Source: Rotaria socialis
Lineage: Eukaryota > Rotifera > Eurotatoria > Philodinida > Philodinidae
Direction of reading: 5' to 3'
NCBI GenBank assembly: GCA_905331475.1
Contig: CAJNYU010003977.1
Coordinates: 62,001 to 126,000 of the forward strand
DNA length: 64,000 nucleotides
A program made the position numbers and the translations under genes. Of the stretch, positions 47,155 to 61,405 are shown in pieces. The notes beneath the pieces were generated by a model. That model was given only the letters and a program-made list of their open reading frames with translations. It was not told where the DNA came from and did no database searches. The number at the start of each line of letters is the position of its first letter. Positions within the stretch are counted from its first letter, which is position 1.

Positions 47155-49354
47155 CGATATTAATAGTTTATGATATGTTGACTTGTTCAAATAGATATAT
47201 CTCTAACGAATATGAATCAGTGTAGTCGTATCAGCTGTGCTTGAGTTTGAGTAGCTTAGTAGCCATTATAAAGTGCATAGAAACAAACCAATGATAATAG
47301 TGGCATCTATTGATAGAAAAAAAAAGAATCTATGGCGTGTTTGCGGGAATAAGAATATATATTATCTGTTACATCAATAAAATAATATCCTTTTATCACT
47401 TTGAAGTCAGTATAATGATCTGTCGTTATTTACAAAGAGATTTATGAAGAAAAAAATATCTATTTTCAATAATAATAAAAATTGAAAAATATGATACAGA
47501 AATTTGATCTGCTTTCCGTCAATATACGAGTGAGTTATTACTAATGCGTTACCTACGACATTCAATTCATAAAATTGATTGACTTTTCAAGCAATTTATT
47601 TGACACGATGATATAAATCTTGATCCCATGAATAAATGTGTCAAACAAATTTCGGACGTGAATGTTTACTTTCAACACCTATCATTAGTTTACAATATAT
47701 GAGTATGCCCTTCGCCTATGAGATGATTCTCATTAATAGAATTAATCATTTCAAATCAAACAACTTTCTTGTGTTTTTTAAATTGGAACCTCACTTGTAT
47801 CATTGAATTCAAAAAAAAAAAGAAATCGCTTTTTTTATGCCAATCAAAATAATCATTGATTTATACAATGTCAAAAAAAGCAGTAATACACAAATTCAAT
47901 ATAATATTGATGATGATGATGATGATGATGATGATCATCATCCTCCTTTATTCTTGTTCTATCATAAATGTAAAAATTTAATTTTATCCGATTCAATCTT
48001 GTATGTCGATGTCAATCATAGTCCATTTCATTTCTTTAATTCAATGTCAATCAGCAAATATTTGCTAGCATACTACTACAACTAAAATTTTGTTGCTAGA
48101 AACTCATTTAAATATCCACTTATTGACGTAGGCGATGTAGAACATCATTTGTCGAGAAGCAATTCTGATCCAACAAGAGAAAAAGAAAGACGATACTTTA
48201 CTAGTCTTCATTTGATGATTAAATTTAAAAACGAAAAAAAAAGTGATAGACGCCATCGTCGGCTTTTCTTTTTTTAGATTTCATTTTCTCATTTAGATTT
48301 TCAGCTGAGCCACTGATTCATGATTAGACGGAAGAAAAAGAAAATTCAAGAAAAACAACGTCGGATGAAATAAGAGAGGTAGGGGAGAGAGAAACAAAGA
48401 GATGTAATGATCAAATTGCAAAAAGAACAACAACACACTCCCAATACCAAATGACGGGATGGTAAGTAGAATGGTGACGATAGCACGGCGACGATGTACA
48501 GATGGTTGATGATCTGAAAGAAAAGAATGGGCAACGAAAAACAATATACTTTAGTATAAAGAGGATGATGACGTGCTTTTTACGTTAATATGAGGAGTAA
48601 AAATGAAATGGGAGGATCAACATGAGTAATAAAAGAGAGATTTGTTAAGAGAATTCTCTCATTTAAACATTGTGCAATCGAGTCTAGTTGTTTGTCTATG
48701 TAAAAAGGCATTTAATTTTATTCCAAGTATTCTTTTTAAGTATTTTTTCCTCACTCTCACTCTCACTCTCTCTCCCTTGTTTTAGACGTCAATCGACCTT
48801 CATTCCTTTCTTTTTCTCTCTCGATATAGGCATATTTATATCGTTGAACATCTTAAGCTTCTATTTGAACCGTGCTTGTATTACCTTGCGTGAATATTAT
48901 GAAGTCGGTTTCGATAGATGTTTGTATTGATTAATTTACATCTTCTTTTCTTTTTTGTTCGTGTCGTGCTGCGATTAGATTGCTAGTATATGTATATACG
49001 CGTATAAAGCTTCTTTGCTATCTCTTTCTACCTTCTTAAAAGTATTCATATCAAACTCAATAGACAGACTGATGCGTATTTGCTCAAAGCTTAAGTGAAC
49101 ACGTGCTGATGCTGGTGTGTTGTTGTCGTAGAGAGGTGATTATTACATCTTTTCGTTTGAATAATGAACGAAACACATATACACATACATGCACACATAC
49201 ATACGTACATGTATGCATGCATCGGCCGACGACAAGCAAGTGCCAATGTACTTTAGATGATCAAAATTTGTTCTATTTCTCTGTCTATTGATAATTACAC
49301 TTGTCCATAGCTAGATGATTATACTTTCATTCATTGTCTCGTCTATCTTTCTAG
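47155..49354. other. 2.2 kb divergent intergenic region, NPHP1 / ABCA-like gene
   Basis: No coding segment recognised. It has a (GAT)n run at about 47908-47935, pyrimidine-rich tracts near 48740-48830 and a short CA/TG-rich stretch at 49165-49215. It must hold both promoters. Confidence 0.45.
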
Positions 49355-52300
49355 ATGGCATTTGCACAATTCCGAATATTATTTAAAAAGAATTTTCTTC
49401 TTCGCCGTCGACAACCGGTAAATATTTAATTAATTTGAATTTATTATTATTGTTGTTGTGATTTACTTAAATTATTTTTAGGTTCTTTTTCTTTTTGAAC
49501 TTTTATGGCCTCTAATACTTTTTTCTATTGTTGCTATTGTCCGAAAAACTTCACCTACTCAAAATCGACCAGCATGTAAATATATTTTTCCAGAAAAAAA
49601 TAGTTTTTTTTTTCGTTTTTCTATTTTCATTATTTAAACTAGGTTATTATAATCCTATGCCATTGCCTAATAGTGGCACAATCGGTTTTCTTCAAAGTTT
49701 TTTGTGCAATACTAATGTTAGCTGCCGTTTAAAGCCCTTCGATGTTCAAACATCGTCGCTGAAGAATTTGTAAATAATTAGTTTTTATTTGTTTAAAAAA
49801 TATATTTATTTATTTTTTATTCAATTTTTTAGTCTTCCATCTGTCTATGATGGAATACTTGGTTTAACAGAAACAGAAGGTGTAAATACTGTTTTATACA
49901 ATTTACCTAATTTAACACGTAGTGTTGATCATATAAATAGCGCGTTTAATGATACGTTTTTACAAAAACTGTTAGACGGAAAATTTTTAATGCATGATTT
50001 ATTTAACAATACAAATCAATTGAAAAATGATTTATTATTAACTGGCATGCCAAACGATTTGATTGATCATTTTCTAAATGGTTCATTCAATCTAACAGAA
50101 ATCTATGATACATTTAACAAGACAATTAATTTAGAACCATTTTGTCGAAATGATTTTCTTAACTATTTTCTTACGATTGATAATTCTACAAATGCGACCA
50201 TTGTAATTCAAACGCTATGTCAATTAAATGTTCGGAACCTTACGATGGATTTAAGTACATTTGCTAATGAACTTAATCACGATACGATTAATAAATATGT
50301 AAGTTTAATTAAAATTTATCGATAAGAAAATAAATTCGTTGTTGTTGTTTTTTTTTAGTTTGGCAATATTTCTGAATTAATCAATGGACAAGATATTAGA
50401 AATAAAATTCAACGATTACGAGATCTAGAAGATACTGTCAAACAATTGAGTTCATATGCAAATTTAGTAAATAATATGCCGAATATGACAGAAATCGCAC
50501 GGATTATTCCGCGATTAATACAAATTATTGAACTTGTACAAAATCAACGAGATTTAATACAACTGTAAGTTTGAATTGCATAATTTAAGTACAAGTCATT
50601 CGAAATCTGATATACGGATAGAGATTTAAGTTCATGATTAAATGACTTAGTTTCATATGAATTATATAAAAATGGATTATGCTAAACGATTTTTACAGGC
50701 CATGCTTTTTCATATGTAACTGCTTTGATTTAAAAGAGAAAAGAGAGAATTAGCCGCTGAATTTGAAAGAATTTGAACATCGATTACGATCGAGATTCTC
50801 GCCTGTAAAAGACAGTGGCCATAAGCAAACAGCACAGATTTGCTTTAGAATATCCACTAGTCATAGCGGTCTACATGACTAATATTCATTTATTTCGTTT
50901 AAAAAGCAATTAAACAATTATAAGTGACTTTCTTTTATCGGCTCATATTGATATAAATATGATACAAGCCATCAATATTTACTGTGAAAATATTTTATGA
51001 GTCTCTAATTTCTAGTTTTGGCCAAATATTACTGGATTTACATGTTCTTACTGAAGAGCGTATTATATTACAGCTTTATGAAATCACCCAAATGTTTGTT
51101 GATTTTCTTCAGCGCTATGACAATATGAGTACGGATTTCTTCAAAAATATATCATGTTTCTGTTTTGCTAATTAAAATTTCTATCTATTTATTAGCTCAA
51201 AGTTTAACAGCTCAACAATTATTCAATAATTTAACATTAAATATACTCTTGCAATCAGATTTAACATTACCAAAAGCTTTCGAAAATGAAATATTGAATG
51301 CAAGAATAAATTATCTTGTTGTAAGATTGAGCGTTCTGTTTCTAAACATCTTTTATATAGTTCTTTGTTTAAAGTTAGCGGAATTTCTTGTCGCAAAAAT
51401 AACAGGAGCATCAAAATATCGGCCAGTTTGCCTTGAACCTGGACTTTGGACTATATTCATCTTAGATGATAGAACATCGGCCAATTTAAAAGATCGTGTT
51501 GATCGTTATTGCGGTATACATAACAATGTCGATAATATTTATAATAAATTAATAGATGGCATTCGTTATGAACAGGTAATTTGTTTTCATGGAACTGAAA
51601 TTTAAACTAAATCTTTTATTAATAGCTACAAAATTATTTTGCCGATATGCGTTTTTCATTAATGGCTTTTGAAGGATTAGCAAATATATTATTTTCAATT
51701 AATAAAGCAGGATCATTTGAAAATGATCTACGTTTAACACTGGAGAGTGTTTCAGCTGTAAGCGATTTATTATCAAGAACACAAGCAGCTGGCGTTAATC
51801 TCTATGCGTAAATTATTTTCGTCGAACTTTTTCTATTTGATTTCTAAGATTATTCTTATTGTAGATCATATAATTTTATTAAGAAAATGACAAAAACATT
51901 TAATCCAGATATATTAAAAATGCCAATATTTAATACATTGGATATCGTAATACCAGTTTTAACACCATTGTTCAATTTTGATCAATTTATTTCGCTAATC
52001 TCTGGAGCTCCACGTGGAACTATTGATAATATTGTGAATAATATTAATATAATTAATACTTTTTTAAGTACACCCGCTCCAACAAAAGTAAATATCGCAA
52101 AAACAAAATTGATTTCAAATGTGATTGTGCATTTTTATTTAGATTATGCGGCTAACAACAACGGCAAATATGTCAGGTATCACAACAACAAAACCGCGGC
52201 CGAAAGCTCGCTATATTGATTGGTCAACGCTATTTCAAGGAAATAATTTTCCCAATCAAAATATGCCGAAATCTTTTCTTATGCCACAAAATATATCTGA

Positions 52301-55300
52301 ATATACCACTTGGGTCAAACGACAAAAACGGGTATGTACTTTGTGTAAACTATTTTTTCTTCGCCTTTTGGAACCTCAACAGAGTGAATCACCAAAAGAT
52401 AGAATATATTTCAATCAATTAAGCGAAAATAGCTGCCCTTCCACTTGCGGTGTCTTTCAAAACACTAAGCAATTTTTTCGCAAACTTCTAGTATATTATT
52501 TCGAAGTGTATCTGAACCTGAAATTTAGTTGATTTTCAATTTGAGAAAAACAAGATCATTTTTATTGTTTTTAGCAACTCGATCTATTGTCTGGTTTGTT
52601 TGGCCAAACACAATCATCGTCTTCTCTTGATTCAACATTTGCTAACATTCCTGACTTCCTTAAAATGTTCAATAAGTTTTCTCCGGAAACACTCGAATTT
52701 CTTTGCATCCAACCAATAATTAATTTAATACCAGATGATCCTGTTCTTAATTATATATTCGGTATTGGCCGTTTATTTGAATTAGTCAATACATTCATGA
52801 CAATAATAACATCAACAAATAGCATACATTGTCTACAAGATCCTAATCAAGATTATGCTGAAATATCTCGATTTCTTCGTTTAAATAAAACAGCTGGATT
52901 GGTAAAATTCATCACTAAATAATTTCTTTTTTTGACTGCTGTCTCAATTTTTGTTTTAGATTCGTGATCTTGTGAAAAATGGTTTTCAATCAAAATTCAG
53001 TTGTTCATTAGTAATTGATGTTGTTAAAAATATACAAGTCTACCAGAACTTAGTCGATATCATGCAACACAATACAATCACGCTCGATACACTTGATTGT
53101 TTAAAAAATTCTTTATTACATACACTTGAACGCCTCAAAATGTTACCTGGTTTATTTCGTTTCATATTTAGTGATGCGTCATTGATTAGATCCATAAAAC
53201 AATTAACACCGTTAATCGAAATATTTGCACCAGTATTTTCTCAAAATACATTTAAATTTGTACAAATAAATGATATGATTGAAGATTCAAATAATTTTAC
53301 ATCATATTTGCAACAAAGAAGAAATATAACATCACTAAATAAATGGTATTTTAATACGAGATTGGTAAGTATTTTTTTTTTGTTATTAATAAATCGTATT
53401 TAATCTGATTTTCTCTTTTTCCTATAGGGATACTTAGAATCACCAGGTGATCTAAAGAATATATTTTGTAATCGAAATGAAATTGAAAAATTTGTTATTG
53501 CATTTCATGATTCATATGAAGTATTAGAATGGAATTTGTGTGTACCGGAATTATTATATATTCAAGCTTATCAACAATTTCTTGATCAATATGGTCGGTC
53601 AGTTCAAATGAAAGTAAGATTTGAAATGTTTTCGCTGATTTTTTTCTATTTTATTTCATTTAAGAAATTTAATGGTTTAAATATTGAACGTTTAATTAAT
53701 GAAATATCGAATATTAAAGGTGATTTTGAAGTGTTAAGTAATGAAAATCAATGGCTAATGGCACTCATTGATGGAATCAATACAGAAGAAACGTCACCAA
53801 AAGAAATCTATACATTATTTGTGAATTTCACGACTTATCTACCCGAATTTCAACGATTAAAATCAAAGTAAAACAAAAACAAAAGGAAAAGATGTTTCTG
53901 TTTAGAATTATTTTTTAGTGTTTCGAATCTTGTTGAAAAATATTTTTGGGCTTTACCAGATGAATCGATGCAAAAAATGATTCTATCAATTGTTGATGGC
54001 CTGGAACTTATACATAATTTGAGTATTATATTACAAGATACTTTAAATGGATGTAAGTTCGAAAGCATAAGAAAATTCAATAAAATTTCGTTTTTGCTTG
54101 TTTTTTAGTACCGTTGAAAGATGTATTTAAAAATTTTTCATTTATTACTAATAAACTAATGAGAGATTATGGTGTATCATCGTCCATCATTGATCTTCTA
54201 AAACAAGGCCGTTTATTCAAAGATCCAATTGTAAGTTGATGATTTGTTTCTATCTTCAAAGATCTACATTCAAGCACATCTTTATTTAAGCCTCTGAAAA
54301 CAAATGTTGAGAAAATTCCAAATGTTTAATTGAAATAGGAGACGTCGAGAAAATATCATCAGATATTTTCACTACTTTGATCTTTTTCTTTACAGGTTTT
54401 ATTTAATCTATATACTGAATATCATGAAACTGTGTGTGATGTCAATGCATTAAATACAACAATTTATAAAAGTTGGCCGTATTTACAATTTAATTCAAAT
54501 ATGAGTGTCGAGAAACTATCAAATTATTCTTGTGCAATGTCATTCGAGAATCAAAGTAAAGTGGTTAATACAATATTTAAACATTTTCTTGTGCCAGATA
54601 AATTACAAATGGTAAAAGCAAATAGTTTTCATTAATTAAATTTTATCTTTGTTTGTTTGTTTCTTTTTGTTAAGTTTTTGAATCGTGGTGGACAACATAT
54701 CGTTAATCTATTTAATATGGATGAGAAAGAAGTTGATGTTTTCAAACAAGTCGGTCCTATTGTCAGTGATGTTAATGAACTATTAAAACGTGTGAAAAGA
54801 TTGAATCAACAAATGGATTCATCACAAAGTAAGATTATATATTTATGAATATGTTCATCGAAACAAAACATTGCTGTTTTTAGATCAAGATCAATTTACT
54901 AAAATAACAAATATATTCTGTGCTGAAATCGATAAACCTACGAATGCACAACGACAAATGGCGGAAGATGGCAATATTTTTGAAGAATTTGCAGGTGCAT
55001 TTACGAAAACAAATCAAAATGATTCAACACGTCAACAATCTTCGGAATCCCTTGAAGACGGTAAAACAATACATGAATTTATCAGAAAAAATTAGTAAAA
55101 AGACGTTTTTTTTATCACTATAGATATTGGCGTTGATTGTTCAGACATACGAAGAAGTATTGAACAAAGTAGTGATGTGGGCTATATCGTTTGGCCCGCT
55201 GATTAAACCATTGCTTCTTGGCAAAATTTTATATGCACCGGCAACACCTGTTTCTAATGCAATTATTGCCAAGGTAGGCTTCTCAATTTTACAAGCGGAA

Positions 55301-58300
55301 ACGCGATCATGAGCATGAATGAAAATATTTTCATTTAAAAGGTAAACAAAACATTCGAAGAATTGGATAAAATTCATCAATTTGCCAAAGCTTGGGTCAC
55401 TTCACCACTTAATCTAACTGCTCTATTCGGCGATCTACAAAATACTAACAATATCAAGGTAATCATCTACTTGAAAAATTCATCGCCTTTTGTTTCTCAT
55501 GATAAATTTTGTTTTTTTAGAAAGTTTTATCGAATCATCTATTTCAAGAATTGTTTAATAATATTATCGGAATGAATACATTTGATATGGAATCAATAAT
55601 TTCAATGTTAGAAAATTTCAGTGGTGGAACTAATGTTGATGTTTTGAAAAATATTGAAATAATCATGAAACAATTTAGTGATTATTTGCCTTGTATTGAA
55701 TTGAATCGTTTTGAAGCACTTGAATCAGAAGCTGAACTTGTCGAACGTGCAAAAGAATTACATCGAAATCGAATGGTTATTGCTGGTAAATGAACCTCTG
55801 CGATAATACATTGTATTCTGATGCCTTTTTTTTTGTTTTGGTTATCTTTCAGGAATTGTTTTTCCAAATTTAAATAGTTCAAATCCTAATGCAAATTTTC
55901 TTCCACCACATCTTCATATTAAAATTCGTATGGATGTTGATAGTGTACGAACAACAGAACAGTTAACAAGTTGGCTATTTTTTCCGGGTCCCGAAAATGA
56001 CTATTTTCGTGAAATGCATTATTTACGAGGATTTATTCAATTACAAGATCTCGTTGAACGTGCTATCATTGATTTACATTTTGAAGATACTGGTAAAAAC
56101 ACATCAAATCCTGTAGTTTATATGCAATTAATGCCCTATCCATGCTATCGTGGTGATCCGTACGTAGATTTTTTCTCGCGGTTAGCTGTTTTTTAGATTT
56201 CGTTTTGTTTTGATTTAGCGGAAAAGAATCATCGTATGTTAATTATTTTATTTTACCAATTTTGGGGACATTAATGTGGACAGGTAAGAATATGACTTTT
56301 CATATTTGAATAAAGTTAATTTAATTACGATGAAAATTATTTAGCAACATTGGGTGTATCAATAAAAAATCTGATGCGTGAACGTGAAAGAAATGTCGAA
56401 CAAGTATTGATTGAAATTTGTCTTTTCTACCTAAATATCACTTTATTCTATTTCTAGACAATGAAAATTATGGGCCTTAATTCAACTATTAATTTTATTT
56501 CTTGGTTAATTAGTTCATATATACCGATGATATTCGTGTCAATTATTGTTGCTAGTAAAAATATCCAAAAATAAGATTATCTTGTTTAAAAAGAACATTT
56601 TCCTTTCGTTTTAGTTGTTCTTAAATATGGTGGCATTTTTCCAGCATCGGAACTTACTGTAACAGTAACACCATTGCTTACTCTTGCTCTGTCAGCATTA
56701 ATGCTTGGGTTTGTATAAATTTTTATTAGTCCGATATTTAACAGAAATATATCTCTAAGAGATCATCATCCTCATACAATTTGAAATCATTTTTAATTTT
56801 AGGTATTTAGTGAGTGCTTTTTTTACCAAGGCAAATTTAGCTACATTGTGCGGCATACTAATCTATTTTATCTCTTATCTTCCATTTATTCTTGTTATGT
56901 TTCTCGAAGCTAAAATGCAATTAGTTCATAAAATCTTAATCGTAAGTTGATCGGCAAAAAGAAAAGAAATATTTGTTCCATTTTTTTTGCTAAATAGAAT
57001 CTATCGAGTGCAACAGCATTTGGCTATGCATCAATATATTTAACACGATTAGAATATCAAGGTGAAGGTATTCAATGGAATACAGCTTTTAAAACTATAT
57101 TTCCTAATGATCAAATGAATTTTGGTGTTGCTTGTGTCATGATGTTTGTCGATTCGATTATTTATGGTCTTATTGGAAATTATATTCTTTCGGTGATGCC
57201 GGGTAAAAATGGTCGTAAAAAACCATTTTGGTATCCGTTCTTACCATCGACATGGTGTTTTTGTAAGAAATCAGATCGACACGATGGATTCGGTTCAGCA
57301 TTTCGTATTGAACGTGAACAACAACCAAATCCATTTACTACTCGAATGAAACGTAAGAATACGACAGAGAGTTTTCCTTTGTCTGAGACACGTCTCATAC
57401 AAAATGTCTATTGAATCCTCAAGAATAACATGATCGATATTGTTCAGAGTAATCCGTTTTTTTTTCTATATATTTATAGAAATCGATCCAAATAATGAAT
57501 TAGAACCAACCAATTTAACTGTGGGCATTGCTTTTGAAAATTTATCAAAACAATTTGGTGAAAATAAAAAAGCTGTTGAAAATTTATCATTAAAACTTTA
57601 TGAAAATCAAATCACTGCTTTACTCGGACATAATGGTGCCGGAAAAGTAATAATTATCTTCATATTTTTTTTGTAATATCAAGCTTTTTTCTTCCTTAGA
57701 CAACTACAATTAGTGTATTAACTGGAATTTATCCTCCGACAAATGGTTCAGCAAGTATCTATGGTCGAGATATTACAACAGACTATGATCAAATAAGAAA
57801 AAATGTTGGTTTATGTCCACAAGAAGATATTTTATTTGATTTTATGACTGTTCGAGAACATTTACAATTCTACGGCCGTCTAAAAGGAAATATGAGTTCG
57901 AAAGAATTAGAGAGAGATGTAAATGAGTAAGTTTTAGTCAAAAAATAAATAAATAAATAAAATTCATATATTTATTTTTTGTTAATTAGACTTCTAAGTA
58001 GTATGGGCTTGTGGACATTTCAACATGAACGTGTTTCATCGTTGTCTGGTGGTGTACGACGACGAGTAGCTGTTAGTATTGCATTCGTAGCTGGCTCACG
58101 AACAGTTATTCTCGATGAACCAACATCAGGCGTTGACCCATGTGCAAGAAGAAGTATTTGGGAAGTTATATTTAAACATAGAACTGGTCGAACTATTCTA
58201 TTAACAACACATTATTTGGATGAAGCTGATACGCTAAGCGATCGAATTGCTATTATTCATCAAGGTTAATTTCTTTTGTTTAGAAAAAAAAAACTAAATC

Positions 58301-59275
58301 TTTAATTTTCCTATTATTTAGGTCGATTATTATGTAGTGGTTCGTCCATGTTCTTGAAAAAACGTTTCGGCAAAGGCTATAGTTTAACAGTGGATTTAAA
58401 ACTTAAAGTACAAAATAAAATTAAAGTCGTTGGTAAGTAAAATAAAACAATGATAATGGTTACACACTTACACATCGTGATTCTCTTTTTATTTCTACAG
58501 AAAGTAAACAATTCAAAGATCTTAATACATTTATATTACAAGAAATACCCGATGCAACTTTACGCGAACAGATAGGCAGTGAAGTAACATATTCATTGAA
58601 ACATGAGCAACGACAAAAATTCGAACGATTATTTAAACAAATTGAAGTTAATAAAGAGCGACTAGCTATTGGAAATTATGGTTTATCCGATACAACACTC
58701 GAAGAGGTTTGATGATTTAAATGAAGACGTTTTTTTTTGTTCTAGTTTTTAACTAAATCTTTTTATTTGAAGGTTTTCCTATGGGTAACAGAATTAGCTG
58801 ATCAAGGTAAAATGGACGAATTAAATGATGTAACAACCGCACGAAAAATTGGTGAACCAACACAAATCTCATCATCGAACAGTGATGATAGTGGTCTCGG
58901 TGGAGAATCAAATGCCACAATGGATGGTAAATTATTTCATGTCTTTTGCAAATATAGATTTTAATTTATAAAGGTATTTCAATAATAAGTGGAAGTAGTA
59001 CACAATTGCCAACATCAACTGCAAATTTAACTCCTGAAAAACATGCTAAAATCACCGGTCGTAAACTATATTTTAGTCAATTTCAAACATTATTATTAAA
59101 ACGTTTTCATCATACGAAACGTAATTGGAAAGTATTTCTTTCTCATATTCTTCTTCCATTAATATTTGTTGCTATGTCAATGGGCTTTACATTATTACGT
59201 CCATCGCAAATCTTTCAACGGCCATGGCTATTAACACCGGCTATGTACGAAAATTCGGCAATGTTTGTTAAGTAA
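49355..59275 (+). CDS. ABC transporter, ABCA subfamily, N-terminal half only
   Basis: ABCA proteins are lipid exporters or flippases with two membrane/ATPase halves. The ATG at 49355 begins [14 protein letters not shown], then TM1 ([13 protein letters not shown]). A long extracellular domain follows over about 20 small exons (49.6-56.2 kb), then TM2-6 (56.2-57.3 kb). NBD1 (57.5-58.4 kb) has Walker A GHNGAGKTTT split by an intron, Q-loop [12 protein letters not shown], signature [15 protein letters not shown], Walker [13 protein letters not shown] and H-loop TTHYLDEAD. After a linker, TM7 ([19 protein letters not shown]) appears and the frame stops at TAA 59273-59275. That stop overlaps a perfect donor, GTAAGT. 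TM8-12 and NBD2 are absent, because AP2M1 on the other strand begins 200 bp on. Either the gene is truncated, or the rest is misassembled or lost. One intron (about 50566-51012) is about 450 bp. Confidence 0.88.
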
Positions 59276-59474
59276 GTTATACATATATATTTTTTATAAA
59301 TAGTGAATACATAGAAAAAAGGAAATTAAATATATAAAGGTGAGCAGAGATCGACTAAGAAAGAAAAGTAGACACGACGGAATGAATTTGTCTATTGAGT
59401 GAAATATAAAAGGGAATAATTAATAACAACATTGAATTGCACAATAGAAAATTTATATTTTTTGATATTTGGTT

Positions 59475-60875
59475 TTAACATCGCGTTTCGTATAAACCAC
59501 TTTTACCGATATATCGTACCCATTTAATAGTGTCCGAATCCGAATAATTAAGTTTATGTTCAAAGACTTTAAGATACCGAACTTTGAAGCCTGATGGTGC
59601 AAATGGGACTTCAAAATTCATTGATATAGGTGGTCGATTCCATTTCTTTTTATCGTTTGGTAATAATTCAATTTCAGCACTTAATTGTGATTCTTTCATT
59701 CCGCCCATACGCTTCATTTTCCATACGATAGCATTTTCCGATGATTTATGTTTTGCTTTTCCTTTCATACATAATAATTGTACATCACATGTATTTGGTG
59801 GTGTTGGTATACGGATTTCAATTTTTTGTCCAATAAGTGTTGGCTTAAAATTTGATTTAACAACAATTTTGACTTCCATTTTTGTTCGTCCTATTTCACG
59901 TACTAATGGTATAACACGAAATGGTAAACTAATATCTTTTGTCGTTCGATAACGCATCAATTCAAATTCACCATCGGGTGGTATAAATGATATTGAATGT
60001 TCAGATTCAAATTTTGATAATTTAACACACTGATGAAATTGACAATCATCAATAGCAATAGCTGTTTTTGCTGTTGTTGATGATGGATATGTTGAGCCGT
60101 TGGTTGTTGAATTATTATTTGAATTCGTTGATTCTAATTGATTTTTTGTACGATTCTCAACAGTTATCTTATCATTGATGCCAAATTTACATTCAGGCAT
60201 ACCCGATAGATAACTTTTCATAACAATACGTCCAGCAACATGTGTACTTAATACTTGACCTTGTTGCGACATAAGTAAATTAACTGATTCGATAACATCA
60301 AGAAATAATTCATTACGACGATATTTAATACCTTCACGTCTCCAACCAATTTGACCAGTGACAGCTGATGTTACATTTGTTTGTTCTTCGCGTGTTACCG
60401 GTCGAACACCTTGCTGTGTTATAAATGATTTTAATACACCTGTATCACTATTTTGTGGATAGCCAAAATCCAATATTTCATCCAATAATTCGTAGATTAA
60501 AACAAAATTATTCTTAACATTTTCTTCACTGATTTTACCAAAATATGATTGCATGATTTCGATCATTTTATTTAAAAATTCAAATACCATGGCAGCATTG
60601 ATGTTTTGTTTTGCAACTGCGCATAACCATATATTTGATCGTTTTGTATAAAAAAAACTTGTACGAGCTATATTAACAACTGGAAAACGTGATTGCTGTC
60701 GAGCATGAATAACATTAACACGAAATGCATCAACAGCATTTCGGCCAATATCATCACGATAGACACGCTAAAAATGTAAAGATTAATTTATACAAAAGAA
60801 AGAAAAACGGTTTGATAATCGTACCGAAATAAGAACTTCGCCTTTATGATTATATATAAAAACTCCACCGATCAT
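59475..60875 (-). CDS. AP2M1: AP-2 complex subunit mu
   Basis: This is the cargo-binding mu2 subunit of the AP-2 clathrin adaptor at the plasma membrane. Two exons, 60875-60825 ([17 protein letters not shown]) and 60767-59475, are split by a 57-bp intron and encode 447 residues, against 435 in human. The longin-like N-domain is followed by [20 protein letters not shown]. The regulatory Thr region [13 protein letters not shown] is conserved, and the C-terminal MHD ends [16 protein letters not shown]. An extra Asn/Ser/Thr-rich stretch lies in the linker before [12 protein letters not shown]. High conservation makes the mu2 identity certain. It faces the broken end of the ABCA-like gene. Confidence 0.97.
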
Positions 60876-61405
60876 CGTTTATCGATTTTAGAATGATAAG
60901 AAGATGAGAGATTGAGTAAGTAAGCAAAAGCGAAGAGAATAAATATTGGAGGATTAATACTATATGATTCCATAAAATACCCTATCTAGTCATCTATGCA
61001 TTTTAGCGATGAAATTGTTTTTCTTGCATGCATGCACTTGTATGACATGTAAGAATCAAATACTTAATCATACACAAAAGTAATGAGATATCATTGATTA
61101 AAAGAAAACAAAGTTTCGATTTCAATAATAATGATTTGATGAAAGAATTTGAGTCATTTTTTTGTCTAACTATGACGCATTGATAAATTTCGTTACGTTG
61201 TGCAAATATTTGCGGCTATATTTTTCTTCTGTTCTTCACCTATTAACATGGGTTGCACCATAAAACTGATACGCTCTTCGACAACGCAAACTACCGGCTG
61301 AATCATTTCTCAATTTCTCGTCTTTTATTTTCTTTTCATACTTCTGTGTGTTGTGAGTTGTGTTGCTTTTCTAAAAGAATAAGAAACGGGTGATAAATAT
61401 TTGTG
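60876..61405. promoter_or_regulatory. Divergent promoter region, AP2M1 / USP
   Basis: 530 bp between opposite start codons. No TATA box or named site is clear. No transcribed RNA recognised. Confidence 0.45.

Noticed and set aside
50690..50813. Short inverted repeat (TTTTTACAGGCC / GCCTGTAAAA) in the long ABCA intron
   Set aside because: Only about 10 bp match, with no target duplication, so a MITE cannot be supported.
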